DNA of 64,000 bases, from contig JAKITK010000007.1 of assembly GCA_021648125.1 (NCBI GenBank), positions 1 to 64,000 of the forward strand, read 5' to 3'. Shown piece by piece: positions 7,909-17,516 of the stretch. Position 1 is the stretch's first letter. Every line of letters begins with the position of its first letter. Under the pieces are notes generated by a model. It worked only from the letters and a program-made list of their open reading frames with translations, searched no databases and was not told the origin of the DNA. The position numbers and the translations under genes are program-made. Origin of the DNA: Lysobacterales bacterium. GTDB lineage: Bacteria > Pseudomonadota > Gammaproteobacteria > Xanthomonadales > SZUA-36.

Positions 7909-9342
7909 TTAAATTTCCAGCCAATCCATAATTTCATGGGCAGCCTGGCGACCTTCAGCAATTGCTGTTACCACCAAATCCGCACCACGAACCATATCAC
8001 CGCCAGCATAAACACCCTCGGTATGGGTTTGTTGTGAGTAAGGCAGGCTGTGGTCATTACATGCGGCTGGTTTATCCAGAGTAGTTACCCGGCCCCATTG
8101 ATCCTGTTTAATACCAAGCTTTTCGAACCATTTTGCCGGGCTGGCCTTGAAACCGAAAGCAATAATGACATTATCGGCTTCTATAAAGACTTCATCAGCA
8201 GCTTTTTTATGTGTCCCGGTGGCTTTGAATGCAACGCCGTTGAGGCGCTCATCCGTGCCCTGAATTTCTGTTGGTTGCAGGTTAAAAACAAACTCCACAC
8301 CTTCTTCTTTGGCGTTCTGCACTTCCTGTCTTGAGCCGGGCATATCCGCCTCGGACCCTCGATAAACACAGGTAACGGAACTGGCCTGCTGGCGCACTGC
8401 CGAGCGAACGCAATCCATCGCGGTATCGCCGCCACCCAGTACGATAACCTGCTTATCCTTGAGGTTGGTGTAAGGGTAATTGGGCATTTCATAGGCTTGG
8501 TTGTGATTAACATTGCCGATAAGGTAATCGAGAGATTTAAGTACGCCAGCAGTATCTCGCCCTTTGAGGTCACCATCGTTCGGGGTATAGGTTCCCATGC
8601 CGAGGAAAACGGCATCGTAGTCTTTTTGCAGGCTTTCAATTTTGACATCTTTGCCGATGTCGGTATTCAGGTGAAATACTACACCGATATCTTCGAGAAA
8701 CTGCCGGCGTTTGCGTAAAATTTCTTTTTCCAGCTTGAACTCGGGTATTCCGAAAGTCAGCAGGCCACCGATTTCAGGATAGCGATCAAAAACCACCGGT
8801 TTCACCCCGTTACGGGCAAGTAGTTCTGCACAGCCCAGGCCGGCGGGCCCGGCGCCTACTATGGCAACGGTCTTACCTGTAGCTTTAACTTTTGATAAAT
8901 CCGGCCGCCAGTTATTTGCCAAGGCGCGGTCGCTGATGTTTTTCTCGATGGCGCCGATGGTGACGGCACCAAAACCGGTGTTCAGGGTACAGGCCTGTTC
9001 GCATAAGCGATCTTGCGGGCATACCCGACCGCAGATCTCCGGTAGGGGGTTAGTTTCGTGCATCAGCTCGGCTGCTTGCTGGTACTGCCCTTTGGCAACC
9101 ATTTCGAGCCAGTTGGGAATGTAGTTATGTAGTGGGCACTTCCATTCACAATAGGGGTTACCGCAATCTAGGCAACGGCCGGATTGTTGGCTGAGGTCAT
9201 CACCGGTGGCATCGCGGTAGACTTCCCTAAAATCAAAGCGGCGTTTGTTGCTATCACGCTTGGCAATGCCACCGCGTTCGATTTTGAGGAAGGTCAGGGT
9301 GTCGCTGGGATCGAAGCGATTTTCGAATAGGTTTGATTTCAT
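7909..9342 (-). CDS. gltD: Glutamate synthase (NADPH) small subunit
   Basis: A 477-residue flavoprotein that feeds electrons from NADPH to the large subunit for glutamine + 2-oxoglutarate -> 2 glutamate. The N-terminal ferredoxin-like region has two Cys clusters (C-L-D-C-G-N-P-Y-C near 57 and C-G-R-V-C-P near 105). An FAD Rossmann motif V-G-A-G-P-A-G-L lies near 163, an NADPH motif L-G-G-G-D-T-A-M-D near 303, and the terminal G-G-D-M-V-R-G-A-D-L-V is typical. The start overlaps the gltB stop by 4 nt. Length is normal. Confidence 0.96.
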   Translation of the reverse strand: MKSNLFENRFDPSDTLTFLKIERGGIAKRDSNKRRFDFREVYRDATGDDLSQQSGRCLDCGNPYCEWKCPLHNYIPNWLEMVAKGQYQQAAELMHETNPLPEICGRVCPQDRLCEQACTLNTGFGAVTIGAIEKNISDRALANNWRPDLSKVKATGKTVAIVGAGPAGLGCAELLARNGVKPVVFDRYPEIGGLLTFGIPEFKLEKEILRKRRQFLEDIGVVFHLNTDIGKDVKIESLQKDYDAVFLGMGTYTPNDGDLKGRDTAGVLKSLDYLIGNVNHNQAYEMPNYPYTNLKDKQVIVLGGGDTAMDCVRSAVRQQASSVTCVYRGSEADMPGSRQEVQNAKEEGVEFVFNLQPTEIQGTDERLNGVAFKATGTHKKAADEVFIEADNVIIAFGFKASPAKWFEKLGIKQDQWGRVTTLDKPAACNDHSLPYSQQTHTEGVYAGGDMVRGADLVVTAIAEGRQAAHEIMDWLEI

Positions 9343-12300
9343 TCGACACTCCTAAGCGGAATGGCGCGGGGGCTTGGGGCTGATTCCGTAGCCGGAGTTG
9401 CTGTCACTGCGGCCGCAGGTTTGGGAATCACTAGCTTAAAGGCATCCAGGTGGTTATCAAAGTTGGCAACTATTTTTTGCGCCCAAGGGCTGTTGGTTTT
9501 TTCGATATGTTTGGCAATAAGGCTACGCAGTAGCTCTTCATATTTTGTGGTATCGCTATCAACTAGGTTAATAATTTCAACTAACTCCATATTGGTTTGG
9601 CGTTCGAGTATGTCGTTGGTATCGAGTACTATCGCCAGTCCACCAGTCATTCCAGCCGCAAAATTTTCACCAACAGGGCCGAGAATTACGACAACGCCAC
9701 CAGTCATATATTCACAACCATGGTCACCTACACCTTCTACCACAGTGTTTACTCCGGAGTTGCGCACTGCAAATCTTTCACCGGCCTGACCGGCGACAAA
9801 TAAGCGGCCACCGGTGGCACCGTAGAGACAAGTATTGCCGATTACCGTGCTGCGACTGGCAACATAGCGGATATTTTCCGGGGCATAAACACAAATGGTA
9901 CCGCCGGACATGCCTTTGCCAACATAGTCATTGGCATCACCTTCGATATTCAGGTTCATGCTGGTGTGATTCCAGACACCGAAGCTTTGTCCGGCAGTGC
10001 CGGTGAAGTTAAGCTGGATTTGTTCGCTTTTGTAGCCACTCTGGCGGGCAAGAAAACCTGATAACAATGCGCCAACAGAACGGTCGTAATTGTTGATGGA
10101 ATAATCCAGAGAGATCAGTGTATTAGTGCCGATAAGGGCTTTTACATCCCGCAGGGTTTTTTGGTTTAGTATGGCTTTATCGAAGGGTTGATTGCGTATT
10201 CCCATATAGTGAGCCGGACCCGAATTTGGCCGTTTAGCGGCATTAAGAATCCTGCTGAGGTCTAGGTGCTGCTGTTTGGCTGTAGCGCCCGGTAGCAGCT
10301 GCATTAAATCGGTACGCCCGATCAGTTCATCCAGACTGGCAACCCCGAGTTTACCTAGCCAGTCACGAGTTTCATTGGCAACAAATTCAAAATAACGGAC
10401 GACTTTTTCTGGCAGGCCGAGGAAATGTTGATCCCGCAGGGTTTTGTTTTGGGTGGCGATCCCGGTAGCGCAGTTATTTAAATGACAGATACGCAAATAC
10501 TTGCAGCCGAGAGCGATCATCGGACCGGTGCCGAAACCAAAGCTATCAGCACCCAAAATAGCACCTTTAATAACATCCAGACCGGTCTTTAAACCGCCAT
10601 CGACCTGCAGGCAAATACGCTCACGTAGATTGTTTGCTAGTAAGGCCTGATGGGCCTCGGCTAAGCCCAGCTCCCAAGGTGTGCCGGCGTACTTGACCGA
10701 ACTCAGGGGGCTGGCTCCGGTGCCGCCATCATGGCCGGCGATAGTGATCATATCGGCATAAGCCTTGGCAACCCCGGCGGCTATTGTGCCTACGCCAGGG
10801 CCGGACACCAGCTTTACTGAAACATAGGCTTGCGGATTGACCTGCTTTAAGTCAAAAATCAACTGGGCAATATCTTCAATTGAATAAATATCGTGGTGCG
10901 GTGGGGGTGAAATCAGGGTAACGCCCGGGGTAGCGTTTCGTAGTTCGGCAATTTCAAGGGTTACTTTTGCACCCGGCAATTGGCCGCCTTCACCGGGTTT
11001 GGCACCCTGGGCGATTTTGATTTGCAACACTTCTGCATTTACTAGATAGTGGGCGGTAACCCCAAAGCGGCCGGAAGAAACCTGTTTGATCTTGGAGTTT
11101 CTTTCGCTATTGAAACGGCTTGGGTCTTCGCCACCTTCACCGGAGTTAGAGCGCCCACCAATTCGGTTCATGGCAATAGCCAGAGATTCGTGGGCTTCCG
11201 GACTGAGGGCGCCGACAGACATGCCGGCGGAATCAAAGCGCCTGAGGATGTTGGCGGCTGGTTCGACAGCTTCAGCTGGCAGTGGTGTATCAGCAAGTTT
11301 TAACTGCATCAAATCCCGCAGACAGGATATTGGTCGATCATTTACGGCATTTGCAAAAGCCTGATAGTCCGTTTGTTCTCCATGATTTACTGCCTGTTGT
11401 AGCAGGCTGACAACATCAGGATTGTAGCTGTGGTATTCACCGCCATGAACATATTTCAGCTGCCCGCTTCTTTCAATGCCAAAGCGGCTGTTCCAGGCTT
11501 TTTTCTGGATTAACCAGCTATCGCCTTGTAAGTCTTCGAAAGTCGCGCCGCCAATTCTTGAATCCATACCGGTAAAACAAAGATCCATAACATCTTGACC
11601 GAGACCGATAATTTCAAATAAACGCGCATTACGGTAGCTGGAAATGGTAGAAATACCCATTTTAGATATGATTTTCAGCAGGCCTTTGTTAATGCTTTTG
11701 AAATAATTAACCCGGGCGCTCATCAAGCCGTGCTTGAGTTGGCCACTGAGGTGCAGTTGGTTAATCACCTGCAATGCCAAATAAGGGTAAATTGCCGTGG
11801 CTCCCAGACCGATCAAAACGGCAAAATGATGGGCATCGCGAGTGGTAGCGGTTTCAACAATAATGTTGGTATCCAGGCGAAGTTGTGTATCAATTAATCG
11901 CTGGTTAACGGCGCCTACAGCAAGGGCTGCATGTATCGGTAGTGTGTCCTCACTAATATCACGATCGCTTAATTTTAGGATGACACAACCTGCATCGACC
12001 AGGTCTTCAGCCTTGTCGCAAAGCGTATTGATAGCGGCTTTTAAGTTTTGGTCTTTTGGGTAATTAAGCGATAAGGATCTGAACTGATAATGTTTTTGGT
12101 CCAGTGCCTTGAGTTGTTTCAGCTTGGCATAATTTAAAATGGGTTTGGAAATAATCGCCCGATAAGCTAGGCCGTTGGTTTCCGAGAAAATATTGTGCTC
12201 CCGCCCGAAACAAATTTCCAGTGACATCACCGAGGCTTCCCGCAGGGGGTCTATTGGCGGATTGGTTACTTGGGCAAACTGCTGACGGAAATAATCAAAT

Positions 12301-13808
12301 AGGCTACGGGATTTGTGTGAGAGTACGGCAATAGGGGTGTCATCACCCATGGAGCTTGTGGGTTCCTGGGAGTCATCGGCCATGACCTGGAGAATTTGTT
12401 CGCGTTCTTCAGTACTCAGGTTAAATAACTTTTGATAGACCGGCAGGTGTTCGATTTCACTGGCAATATAACGATTGGCTCCCTCTTGTTCCAGACGTTT
12501 ATTTGAGCGCAGGCGAATAGTGTTTTCACGCAACCACTCCAAATAAGGGTGGCGGCCTTTAAGGCGGTCATCAATTTTATTAGTCCGCCAAATTTCACCG
12601 GTGACGGTATCTGCCGCCAGCATTTCGCCCGGGCCGACACGATCTTTCTCGATGACATCTTCTTCTTTGTAGTCCCAAACTCCAATTTCTGAGGCCACGG
12701 TGAGAATGCGGTCTTTAGTGATTACATAGCGGGCAGGCCTCAGGCCGTTGCGATCTAAAGTACAGGCCACTTGTATTCCGTTGGTCATGACAATACCAGC
12801 CGGTCCATCCCAAGGCTCCATATGCATGGAGTTAAATTCATAAAAAGCGCGTAATTCAGGATCCATGTTTTTGCGATGCGCCCAAGCAGGTGGTATCAGC
12901 AGGCGTAAGGCGCGAAAAATATCCATGCCTCCGGCGAGCAGTACTTCCAGCATATTATCCAGCGAGGATGAATCAGAGCCGTTTTGATTTACCACATGGC
13001 TTAATTGGGTTAGGTCTGGGATCAGCGGGGTGAAGAGTTTTTTCATCCGCGCAATAGACCAGCGACGATTAGCGGAAATGGTATTGATTTCGCCATTATG
13101 GGCGAGGAAGCGGAAGGGCTGAGCGTATTTCCACAAGGGTGCTGTATTGGTCGAGAAACGCTGATGAAACAAGCAAATCGCCGACTGCATCAATGGATCT
13201 TTCAAGTCCGGGTAAAAATCAGCCAGATATTTTGGCATTACCAGGGCTTTATAGACGATGGTTAGATTGGATAAGGAACAGACATAATAGTCCTCGTCTT
13301 CTATCTGGTCGGCTGCCCGCCTGCGTGCCATAAACAGGCGGCGCTCCATATCATCCTCGCCCCAGCCTGAGGGTGCTTGGACGATAATTTGTTCGATCGC
13401 AGGCAGAGATTCAGTGGCAACATCACCGCAGACTGAAGTATCCAGCGGTACATGCCGCCAGCCGAGTACCGTCATAGTCTCTCGGGCAATTTCTTTTTCC
13501 AGAATTCGCCGTTGTTTTTTTGCCTTGGTTTTATCGGCGCTCAGGAAAATCTGGCCTACGGCAAAGCGAGAATCCGCCCGGCCACCGAAACTTTTAGCAA
13601 TTGGAATAAAGAATGAAGATGACAGCTGAATGGTAATGCCACAGCCGTCACCAGTTTTCCCATCAGCATTTACAGCGCCGCGGTGGGTCATCCGAGTGAG
13701 CGCGCTGAGGGCTGTTTCAATCAGCTGCTGACTTGGCTTGCCATCAAGTTGGGCGATTAGACCGAAGCCGCAACTGCTTTTTGCTTGTGAGTGATGATAA
13801 AGGCTCAT
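9339..13808 (-). CDS. gltB: Glutamate synthase (NADPH) large subunit
   Basis: A 1489-residue enzyme of normal size. Cys13, in S-S-C-G-F-G, is the expected N-terminal nucleophile of the class II glutamine amidotransferase domain after removal of a 12-residue propeptide. The FMN synthase domain includes G-G-R-S-N-S-G-E-G-G-E-D-P near 900 and the 3Fe-4S cluster region C-x5-C-x4-C (C-K-Y-L-R-I-C-H-L-N-N-C) near 1115. The C-terminal beta-helix domain has repeated G-x-x-G-x-x-x-G. The gene is the first of a gltB-gltD unit. An Ala/Pro-rich tail ends the protein. Together with the cyanophycin operon it suggests active nitrogen assimilation and storage. Confidence 0.97.
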   Translation of the reverse strand: MSLYHHSQAKSSCGFGLIAQLDGKPSQQLIETALSALTRMTHRGAVNADGKTGDGCGITIQLSSSFFIPIAKSFGGRADSRFAVGQIFLSADKTKAKKQRRILEKEIARETMTVLGWRHVPLDTSVCGDVATESLPAIEQIIVQAPSGWGEDDMERRLFMARRRAADQIEDEDYYVCSLSNLTIVYKALVMPKYLADFYPDLKDPLMQSAICLFHQRFSTNTAPLWKYAQPFRFLAHNGEINTISANRRWSIARMKKLFTPLIPDLTQLSHVVNQNGSDSSSLDNMLEVLLAGGMDIFRALRLLIPPAWAHRKNMDPELRAFYEFNSMHMEPWDGPAGIVMTNGIQVACTLDRNGLRPARYVITKDRILTVASEIGVWDYKEEDVIEKDRVGPGEMLAADTVTGEIWRTNKIDDRLKGRHPYLEWLRENTIRLRSNKRLEQEGANRYIASEIEHLPVYQKLFNLSTEEREQILQVMADDSQEPTSSMGDDTPIAVLSHKSRSLFDYFRQQFAQVTNPPIDPLREASVMSLEICFGREHNIFSETNGLAYRAIISKPILNYAKLKQLKALDQKHYQFRSLSLNYPKDQNLKAAINTLCDKAEDLVDAGCVILKLSDRDISEDTLPIHAALAVGAVNQRLIDTQLRLDTNIIVETATTRDAHHFAVLIGLGATAIYPYLALQVINQLHLSGQLKHGLMSARVNYFKSINKGLLKIISKMGISTISSYRNARLFEIIGLGQDVMDLCFTGMDSRIGGATFEDLQGDSWLIQKKAWNSRFGIERSGQLKYVHGGEYHSYNPDVVSLLQQAVNHGEQTDYQAFANAVNDRPISCLRDLMQLKLADTPLPAEAVEPAANILRRFDSAGMSVGALSPEAHESLAIAMNRIGGRSNSGEGGEDPSRFNSERNSKIKQVSSGRFGVTAHYLVNAEVLQIKIAQGAKPGEGGQLPGAKVTLEIAELRNATPGVTLISPPPHHDIYSIEDIAQLIFDLKQVNPQAYVSVKLVSGPGVGTIAAGVAKAYADMITIAGHDGGTGASPLSSVKYAGTPWELGLAEAHQALLANNLRERICLQVDGGLKTGLDVIKGAILGADSFGFGTGPMIALGCKYLRICHLNNCATGIATQNKTLRDQHFLGLPEKVVRYFEFVANETRDWLGKLGVASLDELIGRTDLMQLLPGATAKQQHLDLSRILNAAKRPNSGPAHYMGIRNQPFDKAILNQKTLRDVKALIGTNTLISLDYSINNYDRSVGALLSGFLARQSGYKSEQIQLNFTGTAGQSFGVWNHTSMNLNIEGDANDYVGKGMSGGTICVYAPENIRYVASRSTVIGNTCLYGATGGRLFVAGQAGERFAVRNSGVNTVVEGVGDHGCEYMTGGVVVILGPVGENFAAGMTGGLAIVLDTNDILERQTNMELVEIINLVDSDTTKYEELLRSLIAKHIEKTNSPWAQKIVANFDNHLDAFKLVIPKPAAAVTATPATESAPSPRAIPLRSVE

Positions 13809-13934
13809 AAATGCTATAGGTAATGCCTACTAATGATTGGTGTCGATTGTTCCAGTAACACCAGCTGTTTTAATAAGGTTTTACACTCAGCATATCGGTC
13901 CCAAACTTTATGCTGAAATACTTATAGGGAAACT

Positions 13935-14576
13935 TCAGGTTTTTGCTTGTGAGCGTTTGCTTTTAATCCAACGCATCAGCGGTTTCCACTCTTCCCAATC
14001 CTGGGCTGCAAGGTAACGCGGTAGGTCGGCTACACCCAGGCCTTTTTCAGCAGCGCGTACATAATTCATGCTGGAACGCAGGTGCGCAACATAAGGTGCG
14101 CGGTATTTGCCGAGGAAGCCGGTTAGTTCCCGGTAAACTATGGTGTTTTCTTTAACTCTGTTAGCAATCAGCCCAACCTTCACTTTACCGGTTTGTACGG
14201 CAGTTAGTTCGAACAATTGCTCTAAAAACCGCCAAGAAGCTCGCATATCAATGGGTGAGGGCAGGATGGGTACCAGTAAAGTTGTTGAGCGCTGTACCAA
14301 TTTCCTTAATTCAGCGCCCTGTACGCCGGCGGGTGAGTCAATCACCATAATGTCGGTGCCCCGACTGGCGCGGATTGCTTTTGCGTCAGAAGGAATAATT
14401 TCGATCTCGGGATAGCTGTCACTGCGTTGTGCCGCCCAGTCGGTGGTGGACTGTTGTGGGTCGAGGTCAGCGAGGGCGACCTTATAACCATCCCAAGACA
14501 GGTGGGATGCAAGACAGGTGGCGATGGTGGTTTTGCCACAACCGCCTTTGGGATTAACAATTGTAATGGTGCGCAT
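13935..14576 (-). CDS. Orphan ParA/MinD-like ATPase
   Basis: A 213-residue P-loop ATPase with the deviant Walker A K-G-G-C-G-K-T-T (about 10-17), D-L-D-P-Q-Q-S (about 38-44) and Walker B-like M-V-I-D-S-P-A-G. It resembles the short ParA proteins without a partner ParB. It is last in a three-gene minus-strand unit with a lipoprotein and a YiiD_C thioesterase (19-nt and 0-nt gaps), upstream of gltB. Orphan ParAs often position a cytoplasmic cargo, but the cargo cannot be named here. No ParB gene or parS-like sites are seen nearby. Confidence 0.8.
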   Translation of the reverse strand: MRTITIVNPKGGCGKTTIATCLASHLSWDGYKVALADLDPQQSTTDWAAQRSDSYPEIEIIPSDAKAIRASRGTDIMVIDSPAGVQGAELRKLVQRSTTLLVPILPSPIDMRASWRFLEQLFELTAVQTGKVKVGLIANRVKENTIVYRELTGFLGKYRAPYVAHLRSSMNYVRAAEKGLGVADLPRYLAAQDWEEWKPLMRWIKSKRSQAKT

Positions 14577-14595
14577 AATAATAACTCTCGTGCTT

Positions 14596-15006
14596 TTATT
14601 GCCGGCTCAGGTCTGGCAGACCTGAGAACATTGCCCAGCGGTTGGTTTCCTCGTTAAAACGCCACTCTTGTTGCCAGCGAATCTGTCGTTCTACCGGGTT
14701 ATGGACACCATACATTTTGAGTATTACCGTCTGCCGGTAATTTTTTTCATCGGCGGCCATCTGCTTTTGGGTGACGGTGTAGCTGGAGGTTCTAAATTGT
14801 TTCAGGCGTTCTACATCCAGATCGCTTATCGGGTTATCTTCCAGGTATTCCGGATCAATCATATTCACAATGCCCGCAAACTCATTCCAGCGGGTGAGCT
14901 GTTCAATGGTTGTCATGCTGCTGTCGAAATTTTCTTTTTTCGGCGGAGAACATGCAGCCAGAGCTAATATAAGAGTAATGAAGAGTAGTTTTAAAAGATA
15001 TTGCAT
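14596..15006 (-). CDS. Small lipoprotein of unknown function
   Basis: A 136-residue protein with a lipoprotein signal: a short hydrophobic run followed by L-A-L-A-A-C, with the lipidated Cys at 19. The mature part is polar, with no cysteine beyond the anchor and W-R-F-N-E-E-T-N-R-W near the end. I do not recognise a family. Its ATG directly follows the TGA of the thioesterase gene, so the genes are co-transcribed. The end of the protein leads into the ParA gene after 19 nt. Confidence 0.65.
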   Translation of the reverse strand: MQYLLKLLFITLILALAACSPPKKENFDSSMTTIEQLTRWNEFAGIVNMIDPEYLEDNPISDLDVERLKQFRTSSYTVTQKQMAADEKNYRQTVILKMYGVHNPVERQIRWQQEWRFNEETNRWAMFSGLPDLSRQ

Positions 15007-15489
15007 TCATTTGTCCTTTTTTATCGCAACATAGCGACAGTTAAATTCAGAGGTGATATCTTTTCCATTGCTGGTGCTAACCTGCAGATGGATTGCAGCC
15101 TTGCCTCGAAGGTGAATATCGCGCAGAAAACTTTGCAGTGTTTTCGGCGGAGGTAGTAGGCTTTGAATGAGGGTTTCATCATCCAGTGGCATCAGCCAAC
15201 TTATCTCACCCTTGTGGATTACAATATCACAATTGATCCCGGCGTTGCGGGTTTCCAACCAAACCACACCCCAAGCCACAAGGGTCATCAATGCGGCTTG
15301 CGAGCCACCGAAGGCCGTTCCCTTGTCGTTGATGTTGGGCGCCAGCGGAGCACGGGCGCTTAAACAACCGTCCTGATAGCCTATTATCTCAAGTTGCATG
15401 ACGTTGCTGAGAGGAATATCTGTGCGAATTAGCTGTCGAAAAGCATCCAGCCATTGCCGCTCGGTCTTTTTACTCATAGTAGTGGACAT
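15007..15489 (-). CDS. YiiD_C-type putative thioesterase
   Basis: A 160-residue hotdog-fold protein matching the C-terminal domain of YiiD: I-N-D-K-G-T-A-F-G-G-S-Q-A-A-L-M-T-L-V-A-W-G near residues 54-75 is the hallmark helix. A putative thioesterase role is known for the family; substrate is unknown. First gene of the minus-strand unit leading to the lipoprotein and ParA. It is divergent from the MFS gene with a 51-nt shared upstream region. The ORF offers two nearby starts (M1 and M5). Confidence 0.78.
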   Translation of the reverse strand: MSTTMSKKTERQWLDAFRQLIRTDIPLSNVMQLEIIGYQDGCLSARAPLAPNINDKGTAFGGSQAALMTLVAWGVVWLETRNAGINCDIVIHKGEISWLMPLDDETLIQSLLPPPKTLQSFLRDIHLRGKAAIHLQVSTSNGKDITSEFNCRYVAIKKDK

Positions 15490-15540
15490 ACTTCTAATTG
15501 TAGCGGAAACTCAGCTACTAATAAGCACCGATAATAAATA

Positions 15541-16836
15541 ATGGCAAAAGCTAAATCAGCCACAATCTCCAAGCTCGCTCAGGCGATGATTCCGCGGGAA
15601 ATGCTAACCTGGTCAACGGCTGCCATTATGCTGGCTGCCCTGGAAGGTGGTTTGGCAGGGGTTATTGTGAAAAATATTTTCGCTGAACAAGCTTCCCCTA
15701 TCTGGGTTAATTTGGCGGTGGCGATGGTGGTTGGTGCGCCAGCATTTGCCAATATTCTCAGCTTTGTATTCGCGAGTCTTGGCCACGGTCGAGATAAAGT
15801 CAAAATCATGCGCTATTCCATGGTTGGCGCCAGTCTAGGCTTGTTGTTGATGGCGACGGCAGCTATTGATTCAACCGGCCTGATTGTTTTTACCTTCGGG
15901 CTAATACTTGCGCGGGTGTTCTGGGCCGGTGTGGTTACTTTGCGCGCCTCTGTGTGGCGAATGAATTTTTCCCGCGAGGTGCGTGGCAAGATCACCTCCC
16001 GGCTAATGACGGCTTCTTCACTGGTAATGGCAATTTCATCGGCTATGATCGGCTACTGGTTGAATGACCACCCACTGGCATTCCGCTGGATTTATCCGCT
16101 TGCTGCTGTGGTTGGGCTGGTAATAGCCTGGGTTTACCGCAAAACTCGGATACGCGGTGGGCATCGGCTGAGGAAAAATGAAAACCAGAGCAGTTCTGAA
16201 CAGACCGGGGGTCGCCTAAGTGCTATGTTGGTTATTTTACGCCGGGACTCGGCATTTCGCCGCTATATGCTGGCAATGATGCTTTTCGGCAGCGGTAACC
16301 TGATGTTAATGGCGCCGTTGATTGTAGTAATCAATGAACATTTTGACCTGCCACGCTTGCAACAAATATTAATACTTTCATCAATTCCTTTGTTGATGGT
16401 GGCGCTCAGCCTTACCAGTTGGGCCAAGTTAATTGATGGTAAGCATATTCTCGAATATCGAGCGATCCATTCTTGGTCGTTCGTCTTGGCCCTAGGCAGT
16501 TTTGCGCTGGCGGCCATCAGCGGCAATCCACTTGGTTTCTGGATTGGTGCAGTAATAATGGGAATAGCCTATGGTGGTGCGGTGCTGGGGTGGAACCTGG
16601 GGCATAACGATTATTCCGACAATACAGACAGCGCATTGTATATGGGTATTCATGTAACCCTTACCGGAATCCGTGGAATGATAATGCCTACCGTAGGCGT
16701 GTTGGTGTATCAGTGGCTGAATTCAATTAACCCGACGCTTGGGCCTAAAGCCTTGTTGCTACCGTTCGGATTGGTAGTTTCTGGTGCATTGTTATTTGTT
16801 ATATTGGCGTGGCAGCACAGAAAACATCAGAGCTGA
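15541..16836 (+). CDS. MFS transporter
   Basis: A 431-residue inner-membrane protein with about 12 predicted transmembrane helices in two halves. They are separated by a polar cytoplasmic loop (R-G-G-H-R-L-R-K-N-E-N-Q, around 202-213). The layout fits the Major Facilitator Superfamily, but I see no motif that gives a substrate. The 3' end overlaps the end of the convergent Kazal gene by 10 nt. Confidence 0.75.
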   Translation: MAKAKSATISKLAQAMIPREMLTWSTAAIMLAALEGGLAGVIVKNIFAEQASPIWVNLAVAMVVGAPAFANILSFVFASLGHGRDKVKIMRYSMVGASLGLLLMATAAIDSTGLIVFTFGLILARVFWAGVVTLRASVWRMNFSREVRGKITSRLMTASSLVMAISSAMIGYWLNDHPLAFRWIYPLAAVVGLVIAWVYRKTRIRGGHRLRKNENQSSSEQTGGRLSAMLVILRRDSAFRRYMLAMMLFGSGNLMLMAPLIVVINEHFDLPRLQQILILSSIPLLMVALSLTSWAKLIDGKHILEYRAIHSWSFVLALGSFALAAISGNPLGFWIGAVIMGIAYGGAVLGWNLGHNDYSDNTDSALYMGIHVTLTGIRGMIMPTVGVLVYQWLNSINPTLGPKALLLPFGLVVSGALLFVILAWQHRKHQS

Positions 16837-17105
16837 TCTTTGCCCGCAGCGCTCTCATTTTCACAAGCGCCTTTTTCCATTTTAAGCACCCCTGCAACTT
16901 TGGCAACGCAGGCATTGGAGTAAGTCTTACCATTACAGCCGCAAACCGGGTCGTATTGCATGGTGCACATGGTGTCTTGTTTCGCTGGGCCCATACAGGG
17001 TTTTTCAGCAGCTGTAGCTTCGACTGTATTGTTGCCTGGTTGGCATGCCGTCAGCAACAGGGCGATGAAGGTGAGATAGCTAAATTTGTATTTTTTGAGA
17101 ATCAT
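16827..17105 (-). CDS. Kazal-domain lipoprotein
   Basis: A 92-residue lipoprotein: signal peptide ending L-L-L-T-A-C with lipidated Cys21. The mature part contains one Kazal-type Cys-rich domain (C-x9-C-x6-C-x-C-x6 with D-P-V-C-G-C-N-G-K-T-Y-S-N-A-C at about 52-66, and a last Cys near 80). Kazal domains are classically serine-protease inhibitors; bacterial versions may protect the envelope from exogenous proteases, which is an inference. The domain looks intact. It overlaps the MFS 3' end and is followed upstream by the DUF1579-like fragment on the same strand. Confidence 0.88.
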   Translation of the reverse strand: MILKKYKFSYLTFIALLLTACQPGNNTVEATAAEKPCMGPAKQDTMCTMQYDPVCGCNGKTYSNACVAKVAGVLKMEKGACENESAAGKDQL

Positions 17106-17117
17106 GTTTACGGCTCC

Positions 17118-17516
17118 TTATTGCTCTAGTGTATTAGGTTTTCGGCGATAGAGTCCATCAAATACCGATTCCCAGTTGTTGTTTTCACTTTTACTTTGCC
17201 ATAGCTGTCTGACGCTTCCGTCTGGGTTAGGCGTCCAACTGATGCGTTGTTGCACCGGTTTACCACCCTTATCTATGCTTACCCCCTGGAGCACCATCAC
17301 GCCGTCGACCAGCCCACCTTCGAGTTGTAATAGGGTTCCGGTTGAATCTACCCAGGTCTGGTGCCAGCGCTTGCGTGACTGATCATAAATATTATAACTA
17401 CCACCACTAAAGTTGTTGCTGGCACTAGTCCAGTTCTCGGCCAGCGCGCAACCGTCAAAAACTTTGCTGATCTGGCAATTTCTCTGGAGCTGGATGAATA
17501 CTATTTTTGCGACCAA
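17118..17516 (-). CDS. DUF1579-like protein, 5'-truncated
   Basis: The frame encodes the C-terminal part of a secreted family of unknown function: D-G-C-A-L-A-E-N-W, K-R-W-H-Q-T-W-V-D-S-T-G, I-S-W-T-P-N-P-D-G-S-V-R-Q-L-W and V-F-D-G-L-Y-R are conserved blocks. The usual N-terminus, a signal peptide plus a W-x-G-x-W segment, is missing. The only start is a TTG at 17516, and the frame is closed by TAA at about 17550-17552. A frameshift or deletion has probably removed the 5' part. A functional product is unlikely but cannot be excluded. Confidence 0.55.
   Translation of the reverse strand: MVAKIVFIQLQRNCQISKVFDGCALAENWTSASNNFSGGSYNIYDQSRKRWHQTWVDSTGTLLQLEGGLVDGVMVLQGVSIDKGGKPVQQRISWTPNPDGSVRQLWQSKSENNNWESVFDGLYRRKPNTLEQ

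Noticed and set aside
8181-8648. 155-residue second-frame minus-strand ORF in gltD
   Set aside because: Same strand as gltD but in a different frame, fully nested within it; no family signal.
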